Below are positions 51,111 through 60,566 of a stretch of 64,000 nt of DNA, in pieces. The stretch is taken from positions 3,844,001 to 3,908,000 of the forward strand of contig NZ_CP011533.1 in assembly GCF_001704275.1 (NCBI RefSeq). The letters run 5' to 3'. Below the pieces are notes generated by a model. The model had not been told where the DNA came from. It saw nothing but the letters and a program-made list of their open reading frames with translations, and made no database searches. This stretch comes from Streptomyces noursei ATCC 11455 (GTDB lineage Bacteria > Actinomycetota > Actinomycetes > Streptomycetales > Streptomycetaceae). A program made the translations under genes and the position numbers. Numbering within the stretch: position 1 is the first letter of the stretch; each line of letters begins with the position of its first letter.

Positions 51111-52388
51111 ATGACGGCCCATCCCGCCACCCATCCCGCCCTGCACGCCACCGACCCCGAACTCGCCGCGCTGGTCGACGCCGAGGAGCGGCTCCAGGCC
51201 GACACCCTGCGGCTGATCCCCAGTGAGAACTACGTCTCCGCGGCCGTGCTGGAGGCCACCGGAACGGTCCTGCAGAACAAGTACAGCGAGGGCTACCCGG
51301 GCCGCCGCTACTACGAGGGCCAGCAGAACATCGACCTCGTGGAGACGCTGGCCGTCGAGCGCGCCAAGGCCCTCTTCGGCGTCGAGCACGCCAACGTCCA
51401 GCCGTACTCCGGCTCGCCCGCGAACCTCGCCGTGTACCTCGCCTTCGCCTCCCCCGGCGACACGGTGCTGGGCATGTCGCTGCCGATGGGCGGGCACCTC
51501 ACGCACGGCTGGGGCGTCTCGGCGACCGGGACGTGGTTCAACGGGGTGCGGTACGGCGTACGGGCCGACACCGGGCGGATCGACTTCGACCAGGTGCGCG
51601 ACCTGGCCCTGAAGGAGCGCCCGAAGATCATCTTCTGTGGCGGCACGGCCGTTCCGCGGACCATCGACTTCGCCGCCTTCGGCGCGATCGCGCGGGAGGT
51701 CGACGCGGTGCTCGTCGCGGACATCGCGCACATCGCCGGTCTGGTGGCGGGCGGCGCGCACCCCTCCCCCGTGCCGCACGCCGACGTCGTGGCGACCACC
51801 ACCCACAAGACGCTGCGCGGCCCGCGCGGCGCGATGCTGATGTCCCGCGCCACCCACGCCAAGGCGATCGACAAGGCGGTCTTCCCGGGCCTGCAGGGCG
51901 GGCCGCACAACCACACCACGGCCGCCATCGCGGTGGCGCTGCGCGAGGCGTCCGCGCCGTCCTTCCGGGAGTACGCGCACGCCGTCGTCGCCAACGCCAA
52001 GGCGCTCGCCGAGGCGCTGCTGGCGCGCGGCTTCGACCTGGTCTCCGGCGGCACCGACAACCACCTGGTGCTGATCGACCTGACGTCGAAGGAGGTGCCC
52101 GGCAAGGTCGCCGCCAAGGCCCTGGACCGGGCCGGGATCGTGGTGAACTACAACACCGTGCCGTTCGACCCGCGCAAGCCGTTCGACCCGTCCGGGATCC
52201 GGATCGGCACCCCGTCGCTGACCTCGCGCGGGCTGGGGACGGCGGACATGCCGAAGGTCGCGGAGTGGATCGACCGCGGCGTGCGGGCCGCGGCCGGCGC
52301 CGACGAGGAGGCGCTGGCGACGATCCGCAAGGAGGTGGCGGACCTGATGGCCGCCCATCCGGCCCCGGGCCTGCCCCTGGGCGGCTGA
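51111..52388 (+). CDS. glyA: serine hydroxymethyltransferase
   Basis: A 425-residue PLP enzyme making glycine and 5,10-methylene-THF from serine and THF. Motifs: LRLIPSENYVSAAVLEATGT, YSEGYPGRRYYEGQQNID, GGHLTHGWGVS, VADIAHIAGLVAGGAHPSP, and the Schiff-base Lys in DVVATTTHKTLRGPRGAMLM. ATG 51111 has a GGAGG site. The ZTP riboswitch ahead links it to one-carbon status. Confidence 0.96.
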   Translation: MTAHPATHPALHATDPELAALVDAEERLQADTLRLIPSENYVSAAVLEATGTVLQNKYSEGYPGRRYYEGQQNIDLVETLAVERAKALFGVEHANVQPYSGSPANLAVYLAFASPGDTVLGMSLPMGGHLTHGWGVSATGTWFNGVRYGVRADTGRIDFDQVRDLALKERPKIIFCGGTAVPRTIDFAAFGAIAREVDAVLVADIAHIAGLVAGGAHPSPVPHADVVATTTHKTLRGPRGAMLMSRATHAKAIDKAVFPGLQGGPHNHTTAAIAVALREASAPSFREYAHAVVANAKALAEALLARGFDLVSGGTDNHLVLIDLTSKEVPGKVAAKALDRAGIVVNYNTVPFDPRKPFDPSGIRIGTPSLTSRGLGTADMPKVAEWIDRGVRAAAGADEEALATIRKEVADLMAAHPAPGLPLGG

Positions 52389-52390
52389 CC

Positions 52391-52440
52391 CCCGGAGCCC
52401 CGCGAGCACCCGGAGCACCCGGAGCACGGGAGCACCGGGA
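52391..52440 (+). repeat. short imperfect tandem repeats of a GAGCACCCG unit
   Basis: Immediately after glyA the unit GAGCACCCG/GAGCACGG recurs four times in about 50 bases. It is probably slippage-derived and not part of a gene. Confidence 0.4.
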
Positions 52441-52468
52441 ATACCCCTCACCACCCCCACGTTGTGGC

Positions 52469-53633
<1,165 letters not shown>

Positions 53634-53646
53634 CCGTCCGGGGACG

Positions 53647-53678
53647 GCCGGGGACGCGCCTTCGGGTCCGTCCCCGGC
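53647..53678 (+). terminator. hairpin after trpS
   Basis: GCCGGGGACG (53647-53656) pairs with 53669-53678 around a 12-base loop, 14 bases beyond the stop. Confidence 0.6.
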
Positions 53679-53737
53679 ACACTGGGAAGGGTGCGCGCCC
53701 ACGCGGCGCGCATGCACACGTCAGGAGGGAGAACGCA

Positions 53738-54340
53738 GTGGGGACCGTCACGCTCGGCGTTTCGCTCGCGGTCCCGGAGCCGCACGGCAGCTTCCTCCAA
53801 CGGAAGCGCGAGGACTTCGGCGACCCGGCCGCCCGCGGCATCCCCACGCACATCACCCTCCTCCCACCGACCGAGGTGGACGCCGACGCGCTGCCCGGCA
53901 TCGAGCGGCACCTCGCCACGGTCGCCGCCGTCTGCCGGCCGTTCCCGCTGCGGCTGGAGGGCACCGGCACCTTCCGCCCGCTCTCGCCGGTGGTCTTCGT
54001 CAAGGTCGTCGAGGGCGCCCGCGGCTGCGCCGTCCTCCAGGAGCGGGTCCGCGCCGCGTCCGGGCCGTGCGCCCGTGAGCTGCAGTTCCCGTACCACCCG
54101 CACGTGACGGTCGCGCACGCCATCGACGAGGCGGCCATGGACCGCGCCCAGACGGAGCTCGCGGACTACTCGGCAGCCTGGACGATCGGCGGCTTCGCGC
54201 TCTACGAGAAGGGCGACGACGAGGTCTGGCGGCTGGAGCGGGAGTACCCGTTCGGGTCCGGCGGCGGGTCGGTGACGCTGCCCCGGCAGGCCGCGGAGTC
54301 CGCCGAGCTGTCCCGGCCGCCCGCCGCGTCCTCCTCCTGA
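53738..54340 (+). CDS. 2'-5' RNA ligase / 2H phosphoesterase superfamily protein
   Basis: A 200-residue protein with the two HxT motifs that define the 2H family: GIPTHITLLPP (about residue 39) and PYHPHVTVAH (about residue 122). The C-terminal 20 residues are Ser/Pro/Ala-rich. Family members act on 2',3'-cyclic or 2'-5' linked RNA ends. GTG 53738 follows AGGAGGGAG. It lies between trpS and the YihY gene on the same strand. Confidence 0.88.
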   Translation: MGTVTLGVSLAVPEPHGSFLQRKREDFGDPAARGIPTHITLLPPTEVDADALPGIERHLATVAAVCRPFPLRLEGTGTFRPLSPVVFVKVVEGARGCAVLQERVRAASGPCARELQFPYHPHVTVAHAIDEAAMDRAQTELADYSAAWTIGGFALYEKGDDEVWRLEREYPFGSGGGSVTLPRQAAESAELSRPPAASSS

Positions 54341-54467
54341 GGCGTCGCCGCGTCGGGCCCGCCGCGCGCACCTGCCCGGTGCTCCGGGTGGCAGCCGCAC
54401 TCCGGGGTGGCCGGAGGCTAGTGTTCCGGATCAGCCGGAGCGGTCGGCGCGGGAGGGCGGTACGGGG

Positions 54468-55529
54468 ATGACTGGCGGACGGGGCATGCGGGGGAACGGC
54501 GAAGACGGGGGCACGCCCGCGGACGACGGCCCCACGGACAAGCGCTCCACGGACGACGACCCCGCGGAGAAGGGCCCCGCGGAGAAGGACCCCGCGGAGG
54601 AGCGCCCCGGCGCCGATGGCGGGATGCTGAAGCGGGTCTCCCGGCTGCCGCTCGTCGGCCCGCCGCTCGTCCCGGTCGTCCGCCGGGTGCTCGCCACCCA
54701 CCTGTGGCGCAGCTACGAACGGATACAGCGGGTCCACTGGACCCGGCTGGCCGCGGCCATCACCTTCACCAGCTTCATCGCGCTGTTCCCGCTGCTGACC
54801 GTCGGGGCCGCGATCGTCGCCGCCACCATCGGCAAGGACCGGCTGCACAACCTGGAGGACAAGCTCTCCGAGCAGGTCCCCGGCATCGCCGCTCAGCTCG
54901 ACCTCGCCGCGCTGGTGGAGAACGCCGGCACGGTCGGCCTGATCGCCGGTGCCGTGCTGCTGTTCACCGGCATCGGCTGGGTGCAGTCCCTGCGCGACTG
55001 CCTGCGGGCCGTGTGGGAGGCGCCCGCCGAGGACGTCAACTTTCTGTTCGGCAAGGTCCGCGACGGCGTGCTGCTGCTCGGCCTCGGCGGGGTGGCGCTG
55101 GTCTCCCTGGGCTCCTCGGCGTTCGCCTCCGCGGCGGTCGACCGGGCGGTGGCGGCGATCGGCCTGCCCCAGGGCGGCGCGGTCAGCATCCTGCTCACCG
55201 TCGCCGGGTTCTGCACCGCGGTGCTCGCCGACTTCCTGATGCTGGCCTACATCCTGACCAAGCTCGCCGGCGCCCATCCGCCGCGGCGCGCTCTGGTCGT
55301 CGCCTCGCTGATCGGCGCGATCGGCTTCGAGGTGCTGAAGCTGCTGCTCAGCGGCTATCTGCGGGGCGTCGCCGCACGCAACATGTACGGCGCGTTCGGC
55401 ACCCCGGTCGCGCTGCTGCTGTGGATCAACTTCACCGCGAAGCTGCTGGTCTTCTGCGCGTCCTGGACGGCCACCCATCGGGTGGGGCCGGAGGCGGGGA
55501 CGGAGCCGGCGGCGGCCACCGGGACGTGA
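54468..55529 (+). CDS. YihY/virulence factor BrkB family membrane protein
   Basis: A 353-residue inner-membrane protein. The N-terminal tail of about 60 residues contains short tandem DPAEK/GPAEK-type repeats encoded by 15-bp nucleotide repeats (about 54560-54600). Six or so spans follow with LAAAITFTSFIALFPLLTVG, FTGIGWVQSLRDCLRAVWEA, and near the end ARNMYGAFGTPVALLLWINF, the family signature. The function of the family is unresolved (it was once mis-called RNase BN). Converges on dacA. Confidence 0.9.
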   Translation: MTGGRGMRGNGEDGGTPADDGPTDKRSTDDDPAEKGPAEKDPAEERPGADGGMLKRVSRLPLVGPPLVPVVRRVLATHLWRSYERIQRVHWTRLAAAITFTSFIALFPLLTVGAAIVAATIGKDRLHNLEDKLSEQVPGIAAQLDLAALVENAGTVGLIAGAVLLFTGIGWVQSLRDCLRAVWEAPAEDVNFLFGKVRDGVLLLGLGGVALVSLGSSAFASAAVDRAVAAIGLPQGGAVSILLTVAGFCTAVLADFLMLAYILTKLAGAHPPRRALVVASLIGAIGFEVLKLLLSGYLRGVAARNMYGAFGTPVALLLWINFTAKLLVFCASWTATHRVGPEAGTEPAAATGT

Positions 55530-55577
55530 CGCCCGCGGGGAGGTGACCGGCGCGGGGACGTGCCGGCCGTGCCGGGT

Positions 55578-55608
55578 GCCGGCCGCCGCCTCCCGGCCGG
55601 CGGCCGGC
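55578..55608. terminator. bidirectional hairpin between YihY and DacA genes
   Basis: GCCGGCCGCCG (55578-55588) pairs perfectly with 55598-55608 around nine bases, between the two convergent stops. Confidence 0.65.
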
Positions 55609-55639
55609 GGGCCCGGCCCCCGGTCTCAGTCCCGCGCGG

Positions 55640-56914
55640 TCACTTCTTCCGCCGGCCCCCGCCGGCGCCCCGACGCCCCCGCTCGCCGGCCGGCAGCGCC
55701 CGCCGCCGGCGGGCGAAGAACACCACCGCGCCCAGCAGGACCACCACCGCGCCGCCGATGCCGGCGGCCGTCCACGGTCCGCCCCAGCCGCCGGCGGAGT
55801 CCAGCGCGGCCTGGGTCTCCTTGTCGCCGTCCTTGGCGCCGCCGGTGCCGTTGCCCGCGCCCTTGGGGTCGACGAGGCTGCCGACCGGGTCCACCTTGCC
55901 GTCCGCGGCGAAGCCCCAGTCGAAGAGCTTGGCGGCCTCCCGGTACGCCTCGTTGTGCTGCTTCTTCTCCGGGTTCATGACGGTGACCAGCAGCTTGCGG
56001 TCACCGTGCTGGGCGACCCCGGTGAACGTGGACCCGGCGTTGGTCGTGGAGCCGTTCTTCACGCCCGCGATGCCCGGGTACGGCTTGATGTCGAAGTCGC
56101 CGCTGAGCAGGCGGTTGGTGTTCTGGATGCCGAAGGTCGCCCGCTTGCCGTCCTTGCCCATGTCGCCCGGGAACTGCGCGCTCGCCGTGGAGCAGTACTC
56201 CCGGAAGTCCGGGTTCTTGAGCCCGGCCCGGGCGAACAGGCTCAGGTCGTAGGCGCTGGACACCTGCCCCGGTGCGTCGTAGCCGTCCGGTGTGATCACG
56301 TGCGTGTCGGTGGCGTTCAGCTCCACCGCCCGCTTCTGCATCTCCTTGACGGTGGCCTCGGTGCCGCCGTTCATCGCCGAGAGCGTGTGCACCGCGTCGT
56401 TCCCGGACCGCAGGAAGACCCCCAGCCACAGGTCGTGCACGGTGTACGTGAGGTTCTCCTTTATCCCGACCAGGCTGCTGCCGGTGCCCATACCGGCCAG
56501 GTCGGCCGGCTTGACCTTGTACGTCTGGGTCTTGGGGAACTTCGGCAGCACGGTGTCGGCGAACAGCATCTTCAGCGTGCTGGCCGGCGCCAGCTGCCAG
56601 TGCGGATTCTTCGCGGCCAGCACCTCGCCGGACTCGGCGTCGGAGATGATCCACGAGCGGGCGGTGAGCTCCTTGGGGAGCGCGGGCGCGCCCGCCTTGA
56701 GCTGCACCTGGACACCGGGCTGGCCCAGCCGCTCGCCGCCGACCTGTGACATCTTCGCGGGCGGCACGGGGGCCTTGGGCGGCTGCCCCCCGTCCGCGGG
56801 GGCGGCGTGCGCGGTGCCGGCCAGCAGGGGCGACACCAGCAGCGCGGAGGACGCCAACGCGGCGACGGTACGAACGGCGGAGGGGGACGCGGAGGCACTC
56901 TTGGTCGTCGGCAC
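55640..56914 (-). CDS. dacA: D-alanyl-D-alanine carboxypeptidase (PBP5/DacA-like)
   Basis: A 424-residue secreted serine peptidase trimming the terminal D-Ala of wall stem peptides. The N-terminus is a signal peptide (VRTVAALASSALLVSPLLAG then TAHAAPAD). The catalytic SxxK is STLK in LAPASTLKMLFADTVLP, SGN is in FLRSGNDAVHTLSAMN, and the KTG-equivalent KNG is in GVKNGSTTNAGSTFTG. The C-terminus has one membrane span (GIGGAVVVLLGAVVFFARRR) and a basic tail that anchors it. GTG 56914 chosen; the longer frame overlaps the divergent membrane gene. Streptomycete homologues act at sporulation septa, as I recall. Confidence 0.93.
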   Translation of the reverse strand: MPTTKSASASPSAVRTVAALASSALLVSPLLAGTAHAAPADGGQPPKAPVPPAKMSQVGGERLGQPGVQVQLKAGAPALPKELTARSWIISDAESGEVLAAKNPHWQLAPASTLKMLFADTVLPKFPKTQTYKVKPADLAGMGTGSSLVGIKENLTYTVHDLWLGVFLRSGNDAVHTLSAMNGGTEATVKEMQKRAVELNATDTHVITPDGYDAPGQVSSAYDLSLFARAGLKNPDFREYCSTASAQFPGDMGKDGKRATFGIQNTNRLLSGDFDIKPYPGIAGVKNGSTTNAGSTFTGVAQHGDRKLLVTVMNPEKKQHNEAYREAAKLFDWGFAADGKVDPVGSLVDPKGAGNGTGGAKDGDKETQAALDSAGGWGGPWTAAGIGGAVVVLLGAVVFFARRRRALPAGERGRRGAGGGRRKK

Positions 56915-57014
56915 GTCCGTGAACGTACCCGTCTGCGACCGCCTCTTAGAACGCGCCCCACGGAAGAGTGCCCCTCCGAACGGCCGGATGGAGCCGCCGC
57001 CCATACTGGAACCC

Positions 57015-57281
57015 ATGAAGCTCTCTCGCCCCGTGTCCTGGTTCCTGCTCGCCTTCGGGGTGTGGAGCTGGTGCATCTGGTTCACTTTCGTCAAAAATTT
57101 GATCAAGGATGCCAGCGGTCTTGCCTTCGACTCGGCCGGCGATCCGACCGCGTACTTCTGGGTCCACCTGCTGCTCGCCGTGGTGTCCTTTCTTCTGGGG
57201 ACGGCAATCGGCGTGATCGGGTTCCGGGGCGTCCGCGCCCTGCGCCGCGAGGCGGCGGCCGGGACAGCCGCCAAGGGCTGA
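57015..57281 (+). CDS. SCO4848-family small membrane protein
   Basis: An 88-residue protein with two spans: VSWFLLAFGVWSWCIWFTFV and FWVHLLLAVVSFLLGTAIGV. The loop between them, IKDASGLAFDSAGDPTAY, faces outside if the C-terminal RGVRALRREA is cytoplasmic. I recognise it as the family named after S. coelicolor SCO4848, divergent from the DacA gene as there. It may work with the carboxypeptidase at the septum, but no function is shown. Reverse-complement neighbours rule out the much longer upstream frame. Confidence 0.82.
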   Translation: MKLSRPVSWFLLAFGVWSWCIWFTFVKNLIKDASGLAFDSAGDPTAYFWVHLLLAVVSFLLGTAIGVIGFRGVRALRREAAAGTAAKG

Positions 57282-57310
57282 CGGGGACGGGGCGGGCCGC
57301 CGCACGACAG

Positions 57311-57344
57311 GCCCCCGGTACCCGCTCAACTGCGGGCCGGGGGC
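57311..57344. terminator. hairpin between SCO4848-type gene and peptidase gene
   Basis: GCCCCCGG and CCCGC (57311-57325) pair with GCGGG and CCGGGGGC (57332-57344), with a two-base bulge and a six-base loop. It lies between convergent genes. Confidence 0.7.
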
Positions 57345-57373
57345 GGTGCGTTGCGGTCGGGGCCGGGCGGCTT

Positions 57374-58621
57374 CTACTGCCCCGCGAACTTCGCGCTGAT
57401 CGTGTTGAAGACGCGTTGCGCCTCCGGGCCCAGGTACGGGCCGGCCAGCCAGGTGTGGGCGTTGGAGCTGATCGAGGTGTTGGAGATCAGCGTGAGCTTG
57501 CCGCCGCGGCCGACGAACCAGCCGCCGCCGGACGTGCCGCCGGTCATGGTGCAGCCGATCCGGTCCATGGCGGGCGTGCCCTGCTGCATGGTGAGGCGGC
57601 CGGGGCGGTCGAGGCACGCCATCATCCGGGCGCCGTCGTAGGGCGGCGCGGCCGGGTAGCCGAACGCCTTGACGGAGCTGATGCCGTCGGCGTGCGGGGC
57701 GTTGAACCACACCTGGGCCGCGGCGCCGACGGTCTCCTGGAGGGACTTGCCGCCGCCGTTCTCCGGCCGGACGTGCAGCACCGCGAAGTCGTAGGCGGAG
57801 CCGCCGTTGCCGGACGAGGAGCTGCCCATGTCTATCCACTCGCCGGAGGTCGTGATCCAGTCGGCCCAGAAGCGGCCGTACGGGGTGACCTGGTCGGTGG
57901 GGGCGGTGCCGACCTGGCTCATCGGCACGCCGTGGTCGTTGTACGACGGCACGAAGACGATGTTGCGCATCCAGCCGCCCTGCCGGCCGGAGTGGACGCA
58001 GTGGCCCGCGGTCCACACGAGGTTGGACTTCCCCGGGTGCGCCGGGTCCTCGACGATGGTGCCGGAGCAGACCATCGGGCCCTTGGGGCTGTCGAAGAAG
58101 ATCTTCCCGACCGGGGCCATGTTGCGGTGGTAGGGGCGGGCCACCTCTTCGGCGTTGACCGGGCGGGGTTCGGGGTCGGTGGCGCCGCTGCCGCCGACCG
58201 CCTCGGAGGCCCGCACGCCGACGTCCGGCGCGGCCTGGGCCTGCGCCATCCGGTCGGCCTTCCAGTGATCCTTGATGATCGGGTTGGCGAAGTCCTGGGC
58301 CTTATGGGCCCATTTCTCCCAGTTCTTCCAGCCGCCGTCCTGCCACTTCTTGAGGTCGTCGAGGCTGGTCGGCGCCCCGTCGGGCAGCCGCGGGCCGCCG
58401 GCCTTCTGCTCCCCGGCGGCCGAACTCCCGGCCCCGGACGCGGCGTTGCCGTCGGGACCGCAGGCGGTCGCGGCGACGGCGAGCAGCACTGCGGCCGCCG
58501 CGGCGGCCAGCCCGGTCCGGCGACGGGAACGGGCCCGGACCGCCCCCGCGGCCGGCCGGCGGCACTCCTGCGAGGCCGATGGTGTGGACGGGATGGGCGG
58601 GACGGGTGGTGTGGACGGCAC
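57374..58621 (-). CDS. trypsin-like serine peptidase, lipoprotein
   Basis: A 415-residue exported protein. A Pro/Ser-rich start and basic region (RARSRRRTG) precede a hydrophobic core, AAAAAVLLAVAATAC, ending in a lipobox-like site. A spacer of about 110 residues rich in Trp/Lys follows (KKWQDGGWKNWEKWAHKAQD). The peptidase S1/V8-like domain has the catalytic His in LVWTAGHCVHSGR, Asp in SAYDFAVLHV, and Ser in MTGGTSGGGWF. It probably processes proteins at the cell surface. Start ATG 58621; a later Met would shorten the Pro-rich tail only. Confidence 0.88.
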   Translation of the reverse strand: MPSTPPVPPIPSTPSASQECRRPAAGAVRARSRRRTGLAAAAAAVLLAVAATACGPDGNAASGAGSSAAGEQKAGGPRLPDGAPTSLDDLKKWQDGGWKNWEKWAHKAQDFANPIIKDHWKADRMAQAQAAPDVGVRASEAVGGSGATDPEPRPVNAEEVARPYHRNMAPVGKIFFDSPKGPMVCSGTIVEDPAHPGKSNLVWTAGHCVHSGRQGGWMRNIVFVPSYNDHGVPMSQVGTAPTDQVTPYGRFWADWITTSGEWIDMGSSSSGNGGSAYDFAVLHVRPENGGGKSLQETVGAAAQVWFNAPHADGISSVKAFGYPAAPPYDGARMMACLDRPGRLTMQQGTPAMDRIGCTMTGGTSGGGWFVGRGGKLTLISNTSISSNAHTWLAGPYLGPEAQRVFNTISAKFAGQ

Positions 58622-58836
58622 GGTGCGGTTCCCCCCTGGTGCGTACGGGCGTGCGGGCGCGGCACGGGACGGCTGGCGGCCGACACCGGCTGGTGCGCCG
58701 TGGTGACTGTCATGCCCCTGCAGGGGCCGCGCCCTACTATGCCGGTCCGCCGCGCCGGACGGGGGCGGGGGAGGCGACCGCGAAAAGATCGGGACAATCA
58801 GTGGTGTCCTGTCCGAACCGTCCCAAGGACCCTCAC

Positions 58837-60054
58837 GTGACCGAGCGCGTCATCGACCGTCCCCGCAGCCGCGGGTTCCTCTTCCTCGACTCCCACCCCG
58901 CCGGGTGCCGACAGCTGGTCTCCGACATGTGGGAGGCCGTGGACGCCCCGGCCGCACCGCCGTCGGCCGACGGCCCGGTGGCCCTCGTCATCGGCTCGTC
59001 CGCCGGTTACGGGCTGGCCGCCACCTTGGCCGGTCTCAAGCGCGCCGGGATCCGCGGCATCGGCGTCTGCTTCGAGAAGCCGGCCACCGCCCGACGCACC
59101 GCCACCGCCGGCTGGTACCGCACCGCCGCGACCGCCGAGCTGGCCCGCGAGGCCGGGCGGGACATGGTCTTCCTCAACGGGGACGCGTTCTCCGACGCGA
59201 TGAAGGAGCAGGTCGCCGACCTGCTGGTGGAGCGGTTCGGCGGCAAGCTGGACTACCTGATCTACTCGGTGGCCGCGCCGCGGCGCACCGACCCCGAGAC
59301 CGGCACCGTGCATGCCTCGGTCCTCCAGCCGATCGGCACGTCGTCCCGCACCAAGACCCTGGTCTTCGACGACGAGGGGGCGCCCGAGGTCAAGGAGGTG
59401 GAGACCGCGCCGGCCGCCGAGGAGGACATCGCGCAGACCGTGGCGGTCATGGGCGGCGCCGACTGGGAGCGCTGGATCGACCACCTGGCCGGCCGCGGTC
59501 TGCTCGCCGACGGCTTCGCCACCGCGGCGCTCTCCTACATCGGCTCGACGCTGACCGAGGCGATCTACCGCAAGGGCACCATCGGCGCCGCCAAGGCGCA
59601 CCTGGAGGGCACCGCGCGCGCCCTCGACAAGCGGCTGTCCGAGCTGGTCGGCGGGCGCGCGGTGACCTCCGTCAACGGCGCCGCGGTCACCCAGTCCTCC
59701 ACCGCCATCCCCGGCATCGCGCTCTACGTCGGGCTGCTGCGCGGCGTCCTCGACGAGCGGATGGTGCCGCCGACCGCGCAGCTGAGCGCCCTGTGGGACC
59801 AGCTCACCGGGGTCCGCCCGCTCGACCTGGACGAGGAGGGCCGGATCCGCCTGGACACCTGGGAGTTGGACCCGGAGATCCAGGCCGCGGTCGCCGAGCG
59901 CTGGCAGGCGGCCACGACGGAGGACATCGCGCACCTCGCCGACCTGGGCTGGTTCCACGGCGAGGTGCACCGCCTCTACGGCTTCGCGGTCCCCGGCGTC
60001 GACTACGGCGCGCCGGTCGACATCGAGGTGCCGTGGCCGGGGCAGCCCGCCTGA
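58837..60054 (+). CDS. fabV: trans-2-enoyl-ACP reductase, FabV type
   Basis: A 405-residue NAD(P)H-dependent reductase for the last step of fatty-acid elongation. The N-terminus SRGFLFLDSHPAGCRQLVSD and VALVIGSSAGYGLAATLAGL (NADH loop) are typical of FabV/TER. The active-site Tyr-x8-Lys lies in LSYIGSTLTEAIYRKGTIGA-AKAHLEG. A C-terminal conserved GFAVPGVDYGAPVDIEV matches the family. FabV is insensitive to triclosan compared with FabI. GTG 58837 chosen by homology (MTERVIDRPRSRG); the frame extends to 58579. Confidence 0.93.
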   Translation: MTERVIDRPRSRGFLFLDSHPAGCRQLVSDMWEAVDAPAAPPSADGPVALVIGSSAGYGLAATLAGLKRAGIRGIGVCFEKPATARRTATAGWYRTAATAELAREAGRDMVFLNGDAFSDAMKEQVADLLVERFGGKLDYLIYSVAAPRRTDPETGTVHASVLQPIGTSSRTKTLVFDDEGAPEVKEVETAPAAEEDIAQTVAVMGGADWERWIDHLAGRGLLADGFATAALSYIGSTLTEAIYRKGTIGAAKAHLEGTARALDKRLSELVGGRAVTSVNGAAVTQSSTAIPGIALYVGLLRGVLDERMVPPTAQLSALWDQLTGVRPLDLDEEGRIRLDTWELDPEIQAAVAERWQAATTEDIAHLADLGWFHGEVHRLYGFAVPGVDYGAPVDIEVPWPGQPA

Positions 60055-60094
60055 CGGCCGCGGCCCCGGCCAGGAGCCCTCGGACGGGCCCTGA

Positions 60095-60304
60095 CTAGGG
60101 CCTGGCCGCCACCCGGGGATCCCGGCGGCCCGCCCCGACCGCGTGCCGGTACTCCTCGATCTGCTCGCGGGTCGGGTACCACTTCTTGTCGCAACGGTGG
60201 CAACGCCAGCGCCAGTTGTCCCAGTGGAACTCGGTGGTGGTGGTGTCCTTCCACAGGTGGTCGTCGCAGTCGGGCGTCGGGCAGTGCGGCGGCGGCAGGG
60301 GCAT
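60095..60304 (-). CDS. small zinc-ribbon protein
   Basis: A 69-residue protein from ATG 60304: PPPHCPTPDCDDHLWKDTTT, then WDNWRWRCHRCDKKWYPTRE. Two Cys pairs (CPTPDC and CHRC) spaced by about 30 residues make a zinc ribbon, recalling transposase- or RNA polymerase-type ribbons. It converges on fabV. Function unknown. The longer open frame upstream is out of character. Confidence 0.7.
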   Translation of the reverse strand: MPLPPPHCPTPDCDDHLWKDTTTTEFHWDNWRWRCHRCDKKWYPTREQIEEYRHAVGAGRRDPRVAARP

Positions 60305-60566
60305 GACGGGCCGGGCCTTCCGTGGGCCGGGGCGGGTCCCCGGCTCGGTCGGGGACGGGCCCCGGGTGGGGTGGGGGCGCCTCCCAGCCTGGAGCGCGAA
60401 GGCGTGCGTGGTGGCCCGGCGTGACCGCGGCCATACGATCGGGTGACCGCTGGTGTCGCGGCTGACGGGCCCCGCCCGGCCCGCGGTTCGCCCCGGACGA
60501 GCAGGTCGGCCGGGCCGTCGCGGGACCGGACATGCGATCACGGATGATCGGCGATGCGATGGAGTC
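60305..60566. other. 262-bp promoter region of the Pls/PosA-like gene
   Basis: No gene was recognised. The last 40 bases hold ATGCGAT/GATGATC/GATGCGAT near-repeats just before the ATG at 60567, and GGAG four bases before it. Possible regulatory repeats. Confidence 0.4.

Noticed and set aside
48512..51205. An 897-codon frame including the DMT exporter
   Set aside because: The exporter begins at ATG 49402; the rest is Arg-rich shadow of rocD and the glyA leader.
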